A stretch of 64,000 nt of DNA from Lachnospiraceae bacterium (GCA_014804675.1 JAAUZH010000004.1:47265-111264); one strand, 5' to 3'. Positions 42,419-51,404 are shown, counted from the stretch's first letter. Translations and numbers: made by a program. The notes: generated from the letters alone by a model not told the origin.

Positions 42419-43065
42419 GACAATCTCTCCTTTAACTGTCCGATCAGCTTCTTTATACGATCAGCTTCCATTTTCATGCTTACCTGGTTTACAATCATCC
42501 GGGCGGAAATGGGGCAAATCTCTTCCAATACCTCTAAACCGTTTTCCTTTAATGTAGAACCGGTTTCCACAATATCCACGATTACATCAGAAAGCCCTAC
42601 GATGGGTCCTAATTCCACGGAACCATTTAATTTAATAATATCCACGGTCTGGTGCTTTTTATTATAGAAATAATCTTTGGCGATTTTCGGGTACTTGCTG
42701 GCAACCCGAATCATTTCATGGTGCTGTAAAAGTTCCTTGGCGCTTTCCGGTCCGCACACGCACATCCGGCATTTTCCAAAGCCTAAATCCAACACCTCAT
42801 AAGCCCTTTTCCCTTCTTCTAACAAAGTGTCCTTTCCTACTACTCCGATGTCGGCAGCTCCGTATTCCACATAAGTAGGAACATCAGGTCCTTTGGATAG
42901 AAAGAATTTCAGCTTTAACTCCTCATTGACAAAAATCAGCTTTCTGGAATCCTTATCCTTCATTTCCTCGCAGGTAATCCCAATTTCCTCAAGCAGTGCC
43001 AATGTATTTTTAGCAAGCCTTCCCTTCCCCAATGCAAAGGTTAAATATCTCATATCTTCACTCAT
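42415..43065 (-). CDS. hisG: ATP phosphoribosyltransferase, short form
   Basis: HisG of the short class (216 aa), lacking the C-terminal regulatory domain. It contains YLTFALGKGRLAKNTL at the start, GAADIGVVGKDTL in the middle, and the PRPP loop VDIVETGSTLKENGLE. Short HisG needs HisZ, which is encoded 70 bp upstream. First step of histidine synthesis. Confidence 0.95.
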   Translation of the reverse strand: MSEDMRYLTFALGKGRLAKNTLALLEEIGITCEEMKDKDSRKLIFVNEELKLKFFLSKGPDVPTYVEYGAADIGVVGKDTLLEEGKRAYEVLDLGFGKCRMCVCGPESAKELLQHHEMIRVASKYPKIAKDYFYNKKHQTVDIIKLNGSVELGPIVGLSDVIVDIVETGSTLKENGLEVLEEICPISARMIVNQVSMKMEADRIKKLIGQLKERLS

Positions 43066-43135
43066 TTTTGATCCTCACTTTTCATGGTGTTTCTTATGGG
43101 CTTTTCAAAGCCCCTGCTCAAACTGCTTTTCTATT

Positions 43136-44317
43136 TTATAAGAACAAAACCTGTTCCATCCGGTTATCCTTTGCAAACGCTTCATACTCTTCCTGTGACT
43201 TGTCCTCTGCTTTTTCCATCAGTTCCACAAAAGTACCTGCTTTCCTAAGCTCCTTTGCCTTTAAAATAGCATCCTTTCGCTGTGACTTTTCATAAACCAT
43301 GAGCACACCCGTCTCTTGACAATGGATTGAAATTTTCTGACTGGACAAAGCCACCATCAAATCGTCTATAATAATCATGAATCCGATTGCCGGAGCATTC
43401 TTTCCAAAATAAGACAATAACTGGTCATAGCGTCCTCCTGTTAAGACTGCATCCCCCACACCGTATGTATAGCCTTTGAAAATCACTCCTGTATAGTAAT
43501 TATACTTGCTTAACATACCAAGGTCAAAAGAAACATAGTTTTCCACCCCATAAAGGCAGAGGATTTCATAAACCTGCTCCAAATGTTCGATTGCTTTCCT
43601 GGAACGTTGATTGTTCACGGTTTCTTTCATATCCTTTAAAGCCTCAATGGAGCCAAAAGCGTCGGATATGGATAAGAGAACGTTGATTTTATCCCGGTCA
43701 ATTCCTTTTAATAAAAGCAATTCCTCTGCACCAAAAAAGTTTTTGGTAGAAATAAAATCCCGCAGTTCGTATTCCGTTTCTTCGTCAAGCCCGGCTTCCT
43801 GACATAAGCCTTTAAAAAATTCCATTTCCCCTATGCTGATCTGGAACTCCTTTAATCCGGCGCTTAAAAGACATTCTACCGCCAAATTGATCATTTCCCC
43901 GTCCGCTTCTGCTGAGCCGTCATTAAACAGCTCCACTCCCATCTGGGTGGTTTCCTTTAATTTCCCCTGTAAGTTGGAAGTATTGGTAAAGGCATTGCCG
44001 GAATAGGTGAAACGTACCGGAAGTGTTTCATCCATAAAATATTTTGCTGCACTTCTTGCCATGGAAGGGGTGAAATCCGGCCGAAGAGCCAACGTATTGC
44101 CTTCCTTGTCAAAAAATTTATATAAATCTTTGCTGGCGGTGGTACCGATTTCCTTTCCAAATACATCAAAAAATTCAAAAGAGGGAGTTTGAATGTCTTT
44201 GTAGCCAAACTCCTTGAATTTATGATGTAAAAGCTCTTGGACTGCCAGCTTTTTGGCATATTCCAATCCGTAAATATCTCTGACACCTTCTGGTGTATGT
44301 ACTAATTTCTTGCTCAT
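43136..44317 (-). CDS. hisZ: ATP phosphoribosyltransferase regulatory subunit HisZ
   Basis: A 393-aa HisRS-like protein without tRNA charging function; it forms an octamer with short HisG and gives it histidine feedback control. The start TPEGVRDIYG and ALRPDFTPSMARSAA are class-II synthetase-like, and YTGVIFKGYTYG matches the histidine-binding loop. The ATG at 44317 has GAAAGGA ahead of it; the frame extends 11 codons upstream without a site. First gene of hisZGDB-IE. Confidence 0.93.
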   Translation of the reverse strand: MSKKLVHTPEGVRDIYGLEYAKKLAVQELLHHKFKEFGYKDIQTPSFEFFDVFGKEIGTTASKDLYKFFDKEGNTLALRPDFTPSMARSAAKYFMDETLPVRFTYSGNAFTNTSNLQGKLKETTQMGVELFNDGSAEADGEMINLAVECLLSAGLKEFQISIGEMEFFKGLCQEAGLDEETEYELRDFISTKNFFGAEELLLLKGIDRDKINVLLSISDAFGSIEALKDMKETVNNQRSRKAIEHLEQVYEILCLYGVENYVSFDLGMLSKYNYYTGVIFKGYTYGVGDAVLTGGRYDQLLSYFGKNAPAIGFMIIIDDLMVALSSQKISIHCQETGVLMVYEKSQRKDAILKAKELRKAGTFVELMEKAEDKSQEEYEAFAKDNRMEQVLFL

Positions 44318-44366
44318 AATGTTCCTTTCTGGTGATTTTGCCTCTTTCACTTTATCGCTTTAAAGT

Positions 44367-44388
44367 GCTAATTTGATATCGAATTAGC
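44367..44388. promoter_or_regulatory. candidate operator of the his operon
   Basis: A 22-bp palindrome, GCTAATTTGAT followed by ATCGAATTAGC, with a single mismatched pair. It lies about 10-30 nt after the expected transcription start of hisZ, where a repressor would block elongation or initiation. Histidine operons of Firmicutes can be controlled by a TrpR-like or other repressor; which one applies here is not known. Confidence 0.5.
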
Positions 44389-44404
44389 ATAACAAACTAT
44401 TGGA

Positions 44405-44433
44405 AGTATACTAAAACTAGAGAGCTTTGTCAA
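44405..44433 (-). promoter_or_regulatory. his operon promoter
   Basis: Minus strand TTGACA (perfect), 17 bp, TATACT (5/6), about 90 bp before the hisZ start. Confidence 0.85.
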
Positions 44434-44790
44434 TGATTTATTTTTTTGAGTTTCTCCATTGTTCTCTTTTTACATATCATCTAACTTTATTTCGACAGAA
44501 AATTTCCGAAACACTGTTGCGGAAATTTAGTTTTTATAAGTTAAATATAATTTTCTCATATTAGATAATGTTTCTTCCGAAACACCTTTTCAAAATTCAC
44601 TTTGCAGATAATCTGTCCATTTTTTATTACCTGACATCCATATTGGGCATGCTTTTGTACTTTTGGATTTCATGTTATTTCTATTTCTTTGAAATTATAG
44701 CATAACCTATTTTGAATTTTTTGCCAACTGTTTCATATTTGTTTTTATATTATTGGTTTCTACTTTTGGGCTTTTGTTTTTCTGTTTTAA
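44434..44790. other. gene-free AT-rich stretch
   Basis: No gene was found here. The only structure noted is an AAATTTCCG/CGGAAATTT 9-bp hairpin at 44500-44528 with an 11-nt loop. It is not attached to a recognised gene end. Confidence 0.5.
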
Positions 44791-44819
44791 TTGACATATA
44801 ACCGTTTTAATATTATTCT
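44791..44819 (+). promoter_or_regulatory. candidate promoter of the toxin-antitoxin remnant
   Basis: TTGACA, 17 bp, TATTCT, 34 bp before the ATG of the short HTH-like frame. Confidence 0.45.
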
Positions 44820-44852
44820 AAAACTAGCTACATGACGAAGGAACGTTTCAAA

Positions 44853-44978
44853 ATGCTTTACCCTTTAAAAGGGAAACTGATTATTGAATTTAAAAGACTG
44901 TTGCTTGATAAACAAATAAGCCAACGTAAGGCAGCTCCAAAACTGAATATCACACCTCACGCATTAACTAAAATATAA
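44853..44978 (+). pseudogene. possible truncated XRE-type HTH regulator
   Basis: A 41-codon frame (MLYPLKGKLIIEFKRLLL... ISQRKAAPKLNITPHALTK) that resembles the first helices of an XRE-type helix-turn-helix protein, then stops. It has no ribosome-binding site of note. It lies between a promoter-like sequence and the orphan antitoxin. It may be a decayed regulator of that locus; the frame is short, so this could be chance. Confidence 0.3.
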
Positions 44979-45037
44979 ACAAACATGGAATAGCTGTTAT
45001 CAAACCACATACAATAAACAGGAAAGGATGTGTTTTT

Positions 45038-45247
45038 ATGAGCAATCGAGAATTTGCAAAAAATCTCATTGACCAAATACCAGAAAGCAAACTGTTTTAT
45101 ATCATTGCATATCTGCAGGGAGCGGCAGTCCCGGATGAAACACCAAATGCTGAAACATTAGAAGCTTTTGCAGAGTTAAGCAACGGGGGCGGTACCTTAT
45201 ACAGTGGTACTACGGAAGGGCTTTTTGCTGAATTGATGGAGGACTGA
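45038..45247 (+). CDS. Antitoxin of a RelE/YafQ-type toxin-antitoxin pair
   Basis: 69-aa protein beginning MSNREFAKNLIDQIPESKLFYIIAYLQGA, followed by ETPNAETLEAFAEL and an acidic tail. Its pattern matches small antitoxin-like proteins encoded before YafQ/RelE-type toxins in Clostridia. A GGAAAGGATG site precedes the ATG, and the toxin frame starts 2 bp after its stop. The toxin is broken, so this antitoxin appears to be an orphan here. The N-terminal DNA-binding role is inferred. Confidence 0.65.
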   Translation: MSNREFAKNLIDQIPESKLFYIIAYLQGAAVPDETPNAETLEAFAELSNGGGTLYSGTTEGLFAELMED

Positions 45248-45249
45248 GA

Positions 45250-45338
45250 ATGTTAGATGTCAGATACTCCACTAAATTCAAAAAAATGAACTTTTACTGT
45301 ATCGTACTGGCACACACTCTGATTTATTCGGATTATAA
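45250..45338 (+). pseudogene. YafQ/RelE-type toxin with a large internal deletion
   Basis: The frame begins MLDVRYSTKFKK, a typical toxin N-terminus. At an A6 run it shifts to another frame reading ELLLYRTGTHSDLFGL-stop, a typical toxin C-terminus (LLLYRTGTHSDLF). Normal toxins of this type are about 90 residues, so about 60 codons of the centre, including most of the active site, are missing and the two ends are out of frame. The remaining gene cannot make a working toxin. Confidence 0.75.
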
Positions 45339-45345
45339 AACAATA

Positions 45346-45370
45346 CCCAGACTAACTGTCTGGGCATTTC
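45346..45370 (+). terminator. terminator of the toxin-antitoxin remnant
   Basis: CCCAGAC/GTCTGGG 7-bp stem with a 5-nt loop, 8 nt after the toxin stop codon, followed by a mildly T-rich CATTTCT. Confidence 0.5.
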
Positions 45371-45435
45371 TATGCAAATTTCCATTCGCTAATTTTATTA
45401 TCAGTCGAAAACCTCCAACCTGCTATCTTCAAAAC

Positions 45436-45975
45436 TCACTCCCCATCCCTCAACTTCAAATCCAACTGCAGCGCATCCAAATAAGGCACGAACAACCCCT
45501 GCTTTGGCACAATCCCATACTGCAGGTCAATCTCCTCAAACCGAAAGCTTTTCCTGCCCCCATTCTTTGCCCTGTCCCAAAACACCTTCATATTCCGAAA
45601 GGGCATATAATACAGAAAATCCTTATGGGTGTAATGAATGATAAAAAAAGAAACCCCCTGCTGCTTTTCAAAATCCTCCATAAAAGTAATCTGATGTTCA
45701 TGGATATTCTGCAAAGAAAACGTATCGCTGGCACATTCCTTGGCATCAAAGCATACAGGAATCCCCTGAACCGCCCCGATATAATCCACAGTACTCTTCT
45801 GGTCAAAATAGGCCAGTGTAATATGCCTCTGCTCCTTGTCAATTTTAATAGGCGTAATAGGGGTTGGCACCTTTTGAATCAGCCCAAGCCCGCTTTCCCT
45901 GTACTTTTCATTTGTCCGGTTAATCAGGTCTTCCAATGCGGAGCCTCTTAATCCTCTTGAATTCCATGTTGCCAT
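45436..45975 (-). CDS. recU: Holliday junction resolvase RecU
   Basis: 179-aa Firmicute resolvase. The N-terminal arm (SRGLRGSALEDLINRTNEKY) is followed by the nuclease core: STVDYIG supplies an Asp, CFDAKECASD the Asp-x-Lys pair, and the region SLQNIHEHQ is family-specific. It resolves recombination intermediates and modulates RecA. In bacilli recU usually lies beside a PBP1 gene; here it stands alone. The stop faces the convergent toxin remnant. Confidence 0.9.
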   Translation of the reverse strand: MATWNSRGLRGSALEDLINRTNEKYRESGLGLIQKVPTPITPIKIDKEQRHITLAYFDQKSTVDYIGAVQGIPVCFDAKECASDTFSLQNIHEHQITFMEDFEKQQGVSFFIIHYTHKDFLYYMPFRNMKVFWDRAKNGGRKSFRFEEIDLQYGIVPKQGLFVPYLDALQLDLKLRDGE

Positions 45976-46100
45976 TTGCTAACCTCTTGTTTCTGTTGTA
46001 TAGTCTCCTGTCATCGCGGTAACCTGTGGATATTTACGATTACCACTAATTCACCGGATTTCCCCATCTCTTTCAGCTTAGCCACCAATTTTGATTGCAT

Positions 46101-47396
46101 TTATGCGGGAAAAATCATCTGAATTGTATACTCCTGGTTTTGGACCGTAACATGATATTCCCCTCCATATTTTTCAAGAATATCCTGCACATTCTGCAGT
46201 CCGATGCCATGGCTTTCTTTTTCTGCTTTTGTAGTCAGAACCCGGTTGCTTTCCTGCTGCAGGCTTCCTTCCATTGGATTGCTGATTTCCAGATAAAATA
46301 ACCGTTCTGTTTTTTTGCCCGCCAGTAAAATATAATGGGGAACATTTACCTTTACATTTGCCTCAATTGCATTATCTATCAGATTAGAAAGAAGGATGCA
46401 GCCATCCACATATTTCATAAAATTAAATTCCGATAACGCACCTCTGCATTGAAGGGTAATCTCATTCTCCTCTAATATATCCATTTTCGTGCTTAAAACC
46501 ATGTCCAACAGTTCATTTCCTGTGGCTATCTTATGAACCGATTTCGGTGTGGCGGCTGTCAGCTCCTTAAAATAACTCTCCGCCTTGCCATATTCTTCTT
46601 TCTCCAACATCTCCTGCAATAACAGCATATGATTCTTCCAGTCATGGCGGAATTTGATGGTATCTTCCTGCTGCTTTTTATAATCCTTAAAAAAGGAATA
46701 CTCTGCTTCAAATTCCTTTTTGTAATTCTCTGAGAGCTGCCGGTAATATGCTGCCATTTTCCTATGTGCAATGGCATAAACCACCGCTACATTCAGCACA
46801 ATCATAAAACAAATCCATGCCACTGTATAACTATAATCATATATCATACCTTCAAACCACTCAAGACACTTTACGGCAGCCGGGCTGCAAAAACAGAACA
46901 GAGAAACCACTACACCTTCTCCAATAGTCAATTGTATGGATTTTACTTTTGCTACCTTTGTTCTACTAAGCCATACCAAAAAAACAAGCAATAATGGATC
47001 TGTTATAAAAGTTGTCAATGTGAACTTTTCCACACCAATATAATACTGATCCAGTCCTGCAATTCTTTCAATCAACTCAAGGAATAATCCGAATTCTGCA
47101 TATACAAGCAATGCAGGGATTGCCAGCAGCAACGTTTTGATTCGTTTCTTTTTTGTTAAAATAAAAGTCACCAGCACATTATATGCAAACATAATGATAG
47201 CCGCTATCATTTGCTGTTTTTCAAAAATATGCACATCAATGTACTCTACAAAAATAAATACTCCTGATGCCATGGCCAAATTACGCGGCGTCAATCTTAT
47301 ATCACAGCCAAACAGCAGGCTCAGAATGAACCATAGGTTCAACATGGCAAGCAGATTCACAAAAAGAGTGAGTAATTCTATTGCTTGCTCCGTCAT
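46101..47396 (-). CDS. Agr-type sensor histidine kinase (GHKL ATPase)
   Basis: 431-aa AgrC-like kinase. The N-terminal half has about six membrane segments. The phosphoacceptor box FRHDWKNHMLLLQ contains the His, followed by the N-box LSNLIDNAIEA and the G-box SHGIGLQNVQDILEKYGG of the GHKL domain. The start is the ATG overlapping the response regulator stop (ATGA); a longer frame is less likely. No AgrB or AgrD gene is nearby, so the signal is unknown. Confidence 0.85.
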   Translation of the reverse strand: MTEQAIELLTLFVNLLAMLNLWFILSLLFGCDIRLTPRNLAMASGVFIFVEYIDVHIFEKQQMIAAIIMFAYNVLVTFILTKKKRIKTLLLAIPALLVYAEFGLFLELIERIAGLDQYYIGVEKFTLTTFITDPLLLVFLVWLSRTKVAKVKSIQLTIGEGVVVSLFCFCSPAAVKCLEWFEGMIYDYSYTVAWICFMIVLNVAVVYAIAHRKMAAYYRQLSENYKKEFEAEYSFFKDYKKQQEDTIKFRHDWKNHMLLLQEMLEKEEYGKAESYFKELTAATPKSVHKIATGNELLDMVLSTKMDILEENEITLQCRGALSEFNFMKYVDGCILLSNLIDNAIEANVKVNVPHYILLAGKKTERLFYLEISNPMEGSLQQESNRVLTTKAEKESHGIGLQNVQDILEKYGGEYHVTVQNQEYTIQMIFPA

Positions 47397-48139
47397 ATTA
47401 AGTCCTCTCTCAAAAAATGAAATAATTTCTGACGGTATTCCCACATACGTTTCTTACTGATTGGTAAAATACCCCCCTGTGACAGAACAATCTTTCCGTC
47501 CCGGGTTTCCTTATGATGATACAGGTTTACCATGTATTTCCTGTGAATGCGAAAAAAACCATACTCCTTCAACTGTTCCTCATACTTTTTCAGGCTATAG
47601 TCGCTAATATAATGCTGTAGCCTTGTATGCAATACCGTGTATTTATCTTCTGCGCTAATATATACTAATTCCTGCAATGGCAGTATCATTTCCCCGTCTC
47701 TGGTTTTCACGATTATTTTTTTCTTTTTTGAGTACTCTCTTTGTATGTCCACCAGTAAATTGCGCATCACATCGTAGGATAACGGTTTTAGCAAATATCG
47801 AAAAGCATTTGCTTCATATCCCTTTACTGCATACTCAATGTAAGAGGTTACAAAAATCAAAAATACATCCTTATTCATCTTCCTGATCTGTTTGCCCAAT
47901 GTAATGCCATCCATTCCGGGTAATTCAATATCCAATAAAACTAAATGTGGAAATGTGGCATTTTCCTGCTGTAAATGTTCTAAACACTCTAACAGTTCCT
48001 TTGCGGATTGAAAAGCTGTTACATTTAACGAATATTCTTTTGCTAATAACGAACATATTTCTAATATTTTTTCACTATGCTCCTTAATATCCTCACATAT
48101 ATAGATTTCAAACTGCTGTGACAAATCCATATGTTTCAT
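47393..48139 (-). CDS. LytTR-family response regulator (AgrA-like)
   Basis: 248-aa regulator: receiver domain (about 10-130) with the phosphorylation site in LVLLDIELPGMDG and conserved YLLKP switch Lys, then a LytTR DNA-binding domain (about 145-245: RDGEMILPLQELVYISAEDKYTVLHT). It is translationally coupled to the kinase gene downstream. LytTR regulators bind direct repeats; none was picked out in the 200 bp upstream. Confidence 0.88.
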   Translation of the reverse strand: MKHMDLSQQFEIYICEDIKEHSEKILEICSLLAKEYSLNVTAFQSAKELLECLEHLQQENATFPHLVLLDIELPGMDGITLGKQIRKMNKDVFLIFVTSYIEYAVKGYEANAFRYLLKPLSYDVMRNLLVDIQREYSKKKKIIVKTRDGEMILPLQELVYISAEDKYTVLHTRLQHYISDYSLKKYEEQLKEYGFFRIHRKYMVNLYHHKETRDGKIVLSQGGILPISKKRMWEYRQKLFHFLREDLI

Positions 48140-48344
48140 CTATAAAGCTCCTAAATTTATAATTATTCTACCATGCTTACCAGATAATATTCTAACAGAT
48201 GTCCTATCCTTTTTCTATATTTTCAGATAAAATAAATGATTTTCCTGACAAAAAGGTGCCGCTCCAAAACCTGTATTTTGGGGCTTGAAGCAGCAGTCTC
48301 TTTTGAAATCTCCAATTTGGTTTTCCCTGGAAAATTTGTCATAT
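48140..48344. other. intergenic region between the BspA-like gene and the response regulator
   Basis: 205 bp without a gene. A short hairpin (CTCCAAAA/TTTTGGGG, 6-nt loop, at about 48262-48283) lies downstream of the BspA-like gene on the minus strand and could act as its terminator. No good promoter for the regulator was recognised. Confidence 0.3.
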
Positions 48345-49475
48345 TTATTTTTTCACTTTCATTGTCTTTTTTACAAATCCAGTCTTTGCGGTCAGCATTT
48401 TCGTATATGCTTTATACTTACTCTTTGGAACTTTAAAAACAGCTTTTTTATTGATTCCGTTAAACGCATTCTTTCCAATGGAAGTAAGATACGTTGACTG
48501 AATCGTAACCTTCTTTATTTTGCTTTTTTTGTAGAATGCCTTGCTGTTAATTTTAACAACTTTATAGCTTACTCCTTGAATGACAACCGTCTTTGGAATC
48601 GTAACAGAAGCTTTTGCTTTCACCATTCCTGTTACCATTACAGTTCCCGTTCCATCAAAGCCTTTTTTCACCAGCTTATACTTTAGATTATTGGACGTGT
48701 AGGTAACACCCTTTTTAGCTCCTTCGCCAATACCAGTTACATTGATATATACATAGTAGTCTATATCTTTATTCCAGTTTATTGTACTTTTGCTTAGTAA
48801 ACATACCGTATACCATCCATTCTTGCTAACTGTAAAGGTATTGGTTTGATCCAATAGCTGCGACCCATACGGCATCTTTGTCAGCTTTCCTTCATGCCAT
48901 GTTGTTCCTTTAAGCTCCGTTGCAAATTTCTGGGTTACTGTTATTGTTACTTTCCTTTTGTCTGCACTGGCTGTCTGTTTCACTTCAACAGCTTTATCCA
49001 CTGGCACTGCCCCAATCATAATTTTGGTAGAATGATTGGACGTGCTGTACATATATAACTTACTGCCACATTGCACATAATAAGTACCTGCCTTCAACAG
49101 AAAATAGTCATCACCCTCATCAAATCTTATATCATTATCCGTTATTGGAACTGCCATCGTTTCATTTCCGTATAATCTAAAATAATCCTCTGCACCAGCA
49201 GCCTTTCTATTCTCCGTTGCCATTTTAATACGGACAATGGAATCCTTTGCTAAAGAAAACTTTGCATAACGGCATTGTTCTGTTACATCACTGTTCAGAT
49301 TCCAATCAAGCTTCCATGATAGGCCAATCTTCTGGTCATAATCCCTCATATCATCCACAACATATACCGGAATGTTTTCAAATGTTGCCGCCTCTGCTTT
49401 CACCGGTCGCAGCATCGCAACAGATAACAGTATAAGCATAACTGTTATAAAATGCGTTCTTAATCGTTTTTTCAT
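48345..49475 (-). CDS. Secreted BspA-like leucine-rich surface protein
   Basis: 376-aa protein with a signal peptide (MKKRLRTHFITVMLILLSVAML...KAEA, about 30 residues). The middle part is beta-rich with no recognised domain. The C-terminal third has BspA-type LRR_5 features (SVTIPKTVVIQGVSYKVVKINSKAFYKKSKIKKVTIQ...IGKNAFNG) and ends very basic. Such proteins are surface-exposed and often numerous in gut Clostridia. It has the same orientation as the Agr-type genes, but any regulatory link is only by position. Confidence 0.7.
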   Translation of the reverse strand: MKKRLRTHFITVMLILLSVAMLRPVKAEAATFENIPVYVVDDMRDYDQKIGLSWKLDWNLNSDVTEQCRYAKFSLAKDSIVRIKMATENRKAAGAEDYFRLYGNETMAVPITDNDIRFDEGDDYFLLKAGTYYVQCGSKLYMYSTSNHSTKIMIGAVPVDKAVEVKQTASADKRKVTITVTQKFATELKGTTWHEGKLTKMPYGSQLLDQTNTFTVSKNGWYTVCLLSKSTINWNKDIDYYVYINVTGIGEGAKKGVTYTSNNLKYKLVKKGFDGTGTVMVTGMVKAKASVTIPKTVVIQGVSYKVVKINSKAFYKKSKIKKVTIQSTYLTSIGKNAFNGINKKAVFKVPKSKYKAYTKMLTAKTGFVKKTMKVKK

Positions 49476-49610
49476 ACTTTTCTTTTCCTCCGTGTCTTGT
49501 AAATTTTTCACATAGAATGATTACAAGATTTAGAGTATCATATTCTACACGCATTTTGCTTTCTTTTCCGATAAAAGCCGGTAATTTTGCGACGAAGAGC
49601 CCTCTGGTTT

Positions 49611-50699
49611 TTAAATTATTTTCAAGTTTACAGGAAGCTTCAAAAAACGTTCCGGAAGTTCCGTCTGAAAACTTTTTTCCGACACTTCTTCAAAAGGCGC
49701 TTCCATCCTGGGAAATACAAGCCGGTAAGCATGAAGCAACTGCTCCTTTACATGATATTCCGTTTTCAGCCTGTCATTCAGCCTTCTGTCCCCATACTTA
49801 TAATCGCACAAAATCGGATGTCCGATAGAAGCAAGATGGGCACGAATCTGATGAGTCTTCCCCGTCACTAAATGAACTTCTGCCAAGGTGCATAACTGTC
49901 CGTTTTCCTTCTGCCCCTTTTCTTTTTTTGCATCCGCATTTCCCTCTTTTTCAGAAAACAGGGAAAAAACTTTTAGAGGCTTTATATTGGTTATAATCTC
50001 CGAAGCCCCTTCCACTCTTTTTTCGGTCAGCGCCGCCTTATTGGAAGCAGAATCTTTTTTCAAATATCCCTTTAAGGAAACCGTTTCTTTTAACCAGCCC
50101 TTTACAATGCATACATAATATTTTTCCAGTTCTCTCGTTTTTAAAAGCTCATTCATTTTCTGAAGTCCGGCCAAGGTCTTACCGCATATGACTATGCCGG
50201 AAGTATTCCGGTCTAAACGGTTACAGACAGAGGGCTTGAAAGTATGAAATTCCTCCAGGGTTAGCTGCCCTCCCTGAAATAAATAGGATAAAAAATATTC
50301 ATTTAAGGAAATATCCTCATCCTTTGCTTTTTGAGAAAGCATATTCACTGGTTTGTTCCATAACAGAATCTGTTTATCTTCATAAATGACAGACAGCTCC
50401 TTAGGGATGCTTAATTGTAACAGCTCATCTACTGCCTGATTTCTGGCTGCTTTTTCTTCTCCCACTGTTACGGCTTTTTTGCCGGAAAACTTTTCATACG
50501 TTTCCGGCGCCAGATACAGCCTTACCAAGTCTCCTTCTGCCAGCTTTTCCTTTCCTTCTGCCTTTTTCCCGTTTAAGGTAATATTCTTTTTCCGAAGCAT
50601 TTTGTAATAAAAGCCAGAAGGAGCCTTGGATAACAGCTTTCCAAGATATTTATCAAACCTTTGTCCGGCTTCGTTTTCCCCAATCACCACTTCAATCAT
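49611..50699 (-). CDS. RluA family pseudouridine synthase
   Basis: 362-aa enzyme with an N-terminal S4-like RNA-binding part (KMLRKKNITLNGKKAEGKEKLAEGD) and the catalytic domain; the Asp nucleophile lies in CNRLDRNTSGIVICG. KTHQIRAHLA and GDRRLN complete the signature. Target is probably 23S rRNA (RluC/RluD-like) but is not determined. This is one of three RluA/RsuA-family genes in the window. Confidence 0.88.
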   Translation of the reverse strand: MIEVVIGENEAGQRFDKYLGKLLSKAPSGFYYKMLRKKNITLNGKKAEGKEKLAEGDLVRLYLAPETYEKFSGKKAVTVGEEKAARNQAVDELLQLSIPKELSVIYEDKQILLWNKPVNMLSQKAKDEDISLNEYFLSYLFQGGQLTLEEFHTFKPSVCNRLDRNTSGIVICGKTLAGLQKMNELLKTRELEKYYVCIVKGWLKETVSLKGYLKKDSASNKAALTEKRVEGASEIITNIKPLKVFSLFSEKEGNADAKKEKGQKENGQLCTLAEVHLVTGKTHQIRAHLASIGHPILCDYKYGDRRLNDRLKTEYHVKEQLLHAYRLVFPRMEAPFEEVSEKSFQTELPERFLKLPVNLKII

Positions 50700-50722
50700 A
50701 AACCGTTTTCCTCCCGATTATT

Positions 50723-51301
50723 TTACAAGGAAATCTGATGGAGCACCTTCATGATTTCCTGATCCTGGCTGCCTTTGCCATCTGCCAGCTCATTTAGCTG
50801 CCGGATTCGTGCAAAATAAGGTTCTGTCTGTGGGAAAATCTTTACATTTGCCTTATAACCGTTCTGGGACAACATCTGGGCAATATGCTTATTCAATACA
50901 TTTAAATCCGCGCCCTTCTTTTGACAGAGACCGCACACATTCCCGCTTTTTACTACAACAGAGGGGACCTCATAATTAACCTTATAAGTGGTAAATACAC
51001 AATCATAAGCATGTAGGACCTGCTCAAACTGTCCGAACTCTTTTGTAAGCTTTTCGTAAAGGTCACTGCTGCAGCCGTGGTATTTTAAATACATAATCAT
51101 GCTTACCGCACTTTTACTGGAAGGAAGCATTCCAAGCACCGCAACGATAGTCAGCACATTTGCCTTATTGCCTGTTACATTATAGCCTGCAAAAAACAGG
51201 GAAAATGCAACCGCAAACATAAGAATCGTTTTTAAAATCTCCCATGTTCTTTTCTGTTTAAAATAACCATAGCTTCCTTTTTGTAATCTTGATTGCTTCA
51301 T
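50723..51301 (-). CDS. Two-span membrane protein of unknown function
   Basis: 192-aa protein with a basic N-terminus, two hydrophobic segments (about 23-42 and 49-70, the second containing LGMLPSSKSAVSMIMYLKYHG) and a cytoplasmic domain of about 120 residues. A CGLCQKKG pair of cysteines (near residue 123) could bind metal. It lies 23 bp upstream of the RluA-family gene on the same strand. I do not recognise the family. Confidence 0.6.
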   Translation of the reverse strand: MKQSRLQKGSYGYFKQKRTWEILKTILMFAVAFSLFFAGYNVTGNKANVLTIVAVLGMLPSSKSAVSMIMYLKYHGCSSDLYEKLTKEFGQFEQVLHAYDCVFTTYKVNYEVPSVVVKSGNVCGLCQKKGADLNVLNKHIAQMLSQNGYKANVKIFPQTEPYFARIRQLNELADGKGSQDQEIMKVLHQISL

Positions 51302-51404
51302 GCGAAATTCTTCTTTCTGTATATGAATATATTTTCAAATTCAGCAGCTATTTGTAAAATATACTGTGGGATTTAACAGATATTTGCAAAATATACAGCC
51401 ACCT

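Noticed and set aside
44318..44433. T-box riboswitch before hisZ
   Set aside because: The leader is only about 80 nt, with no T-box sequence and no terminator/antiterminator pair.
45250..45951. A long plus-strand frame running from the toxin start across the recU region
   Set aside because: After the first 12 codons it is the antisense of recU, which has clear family motifs on the minus strand. Only the short toxin remnant at the start is meaningful.
46101..48139. Hidden AgrD-like peptide gene beside the kinase/regulator pair
   Set aside because: No short frame with an amphipathic leader, a central Cys and an acidic tail was found in the flanking intergenic regions.
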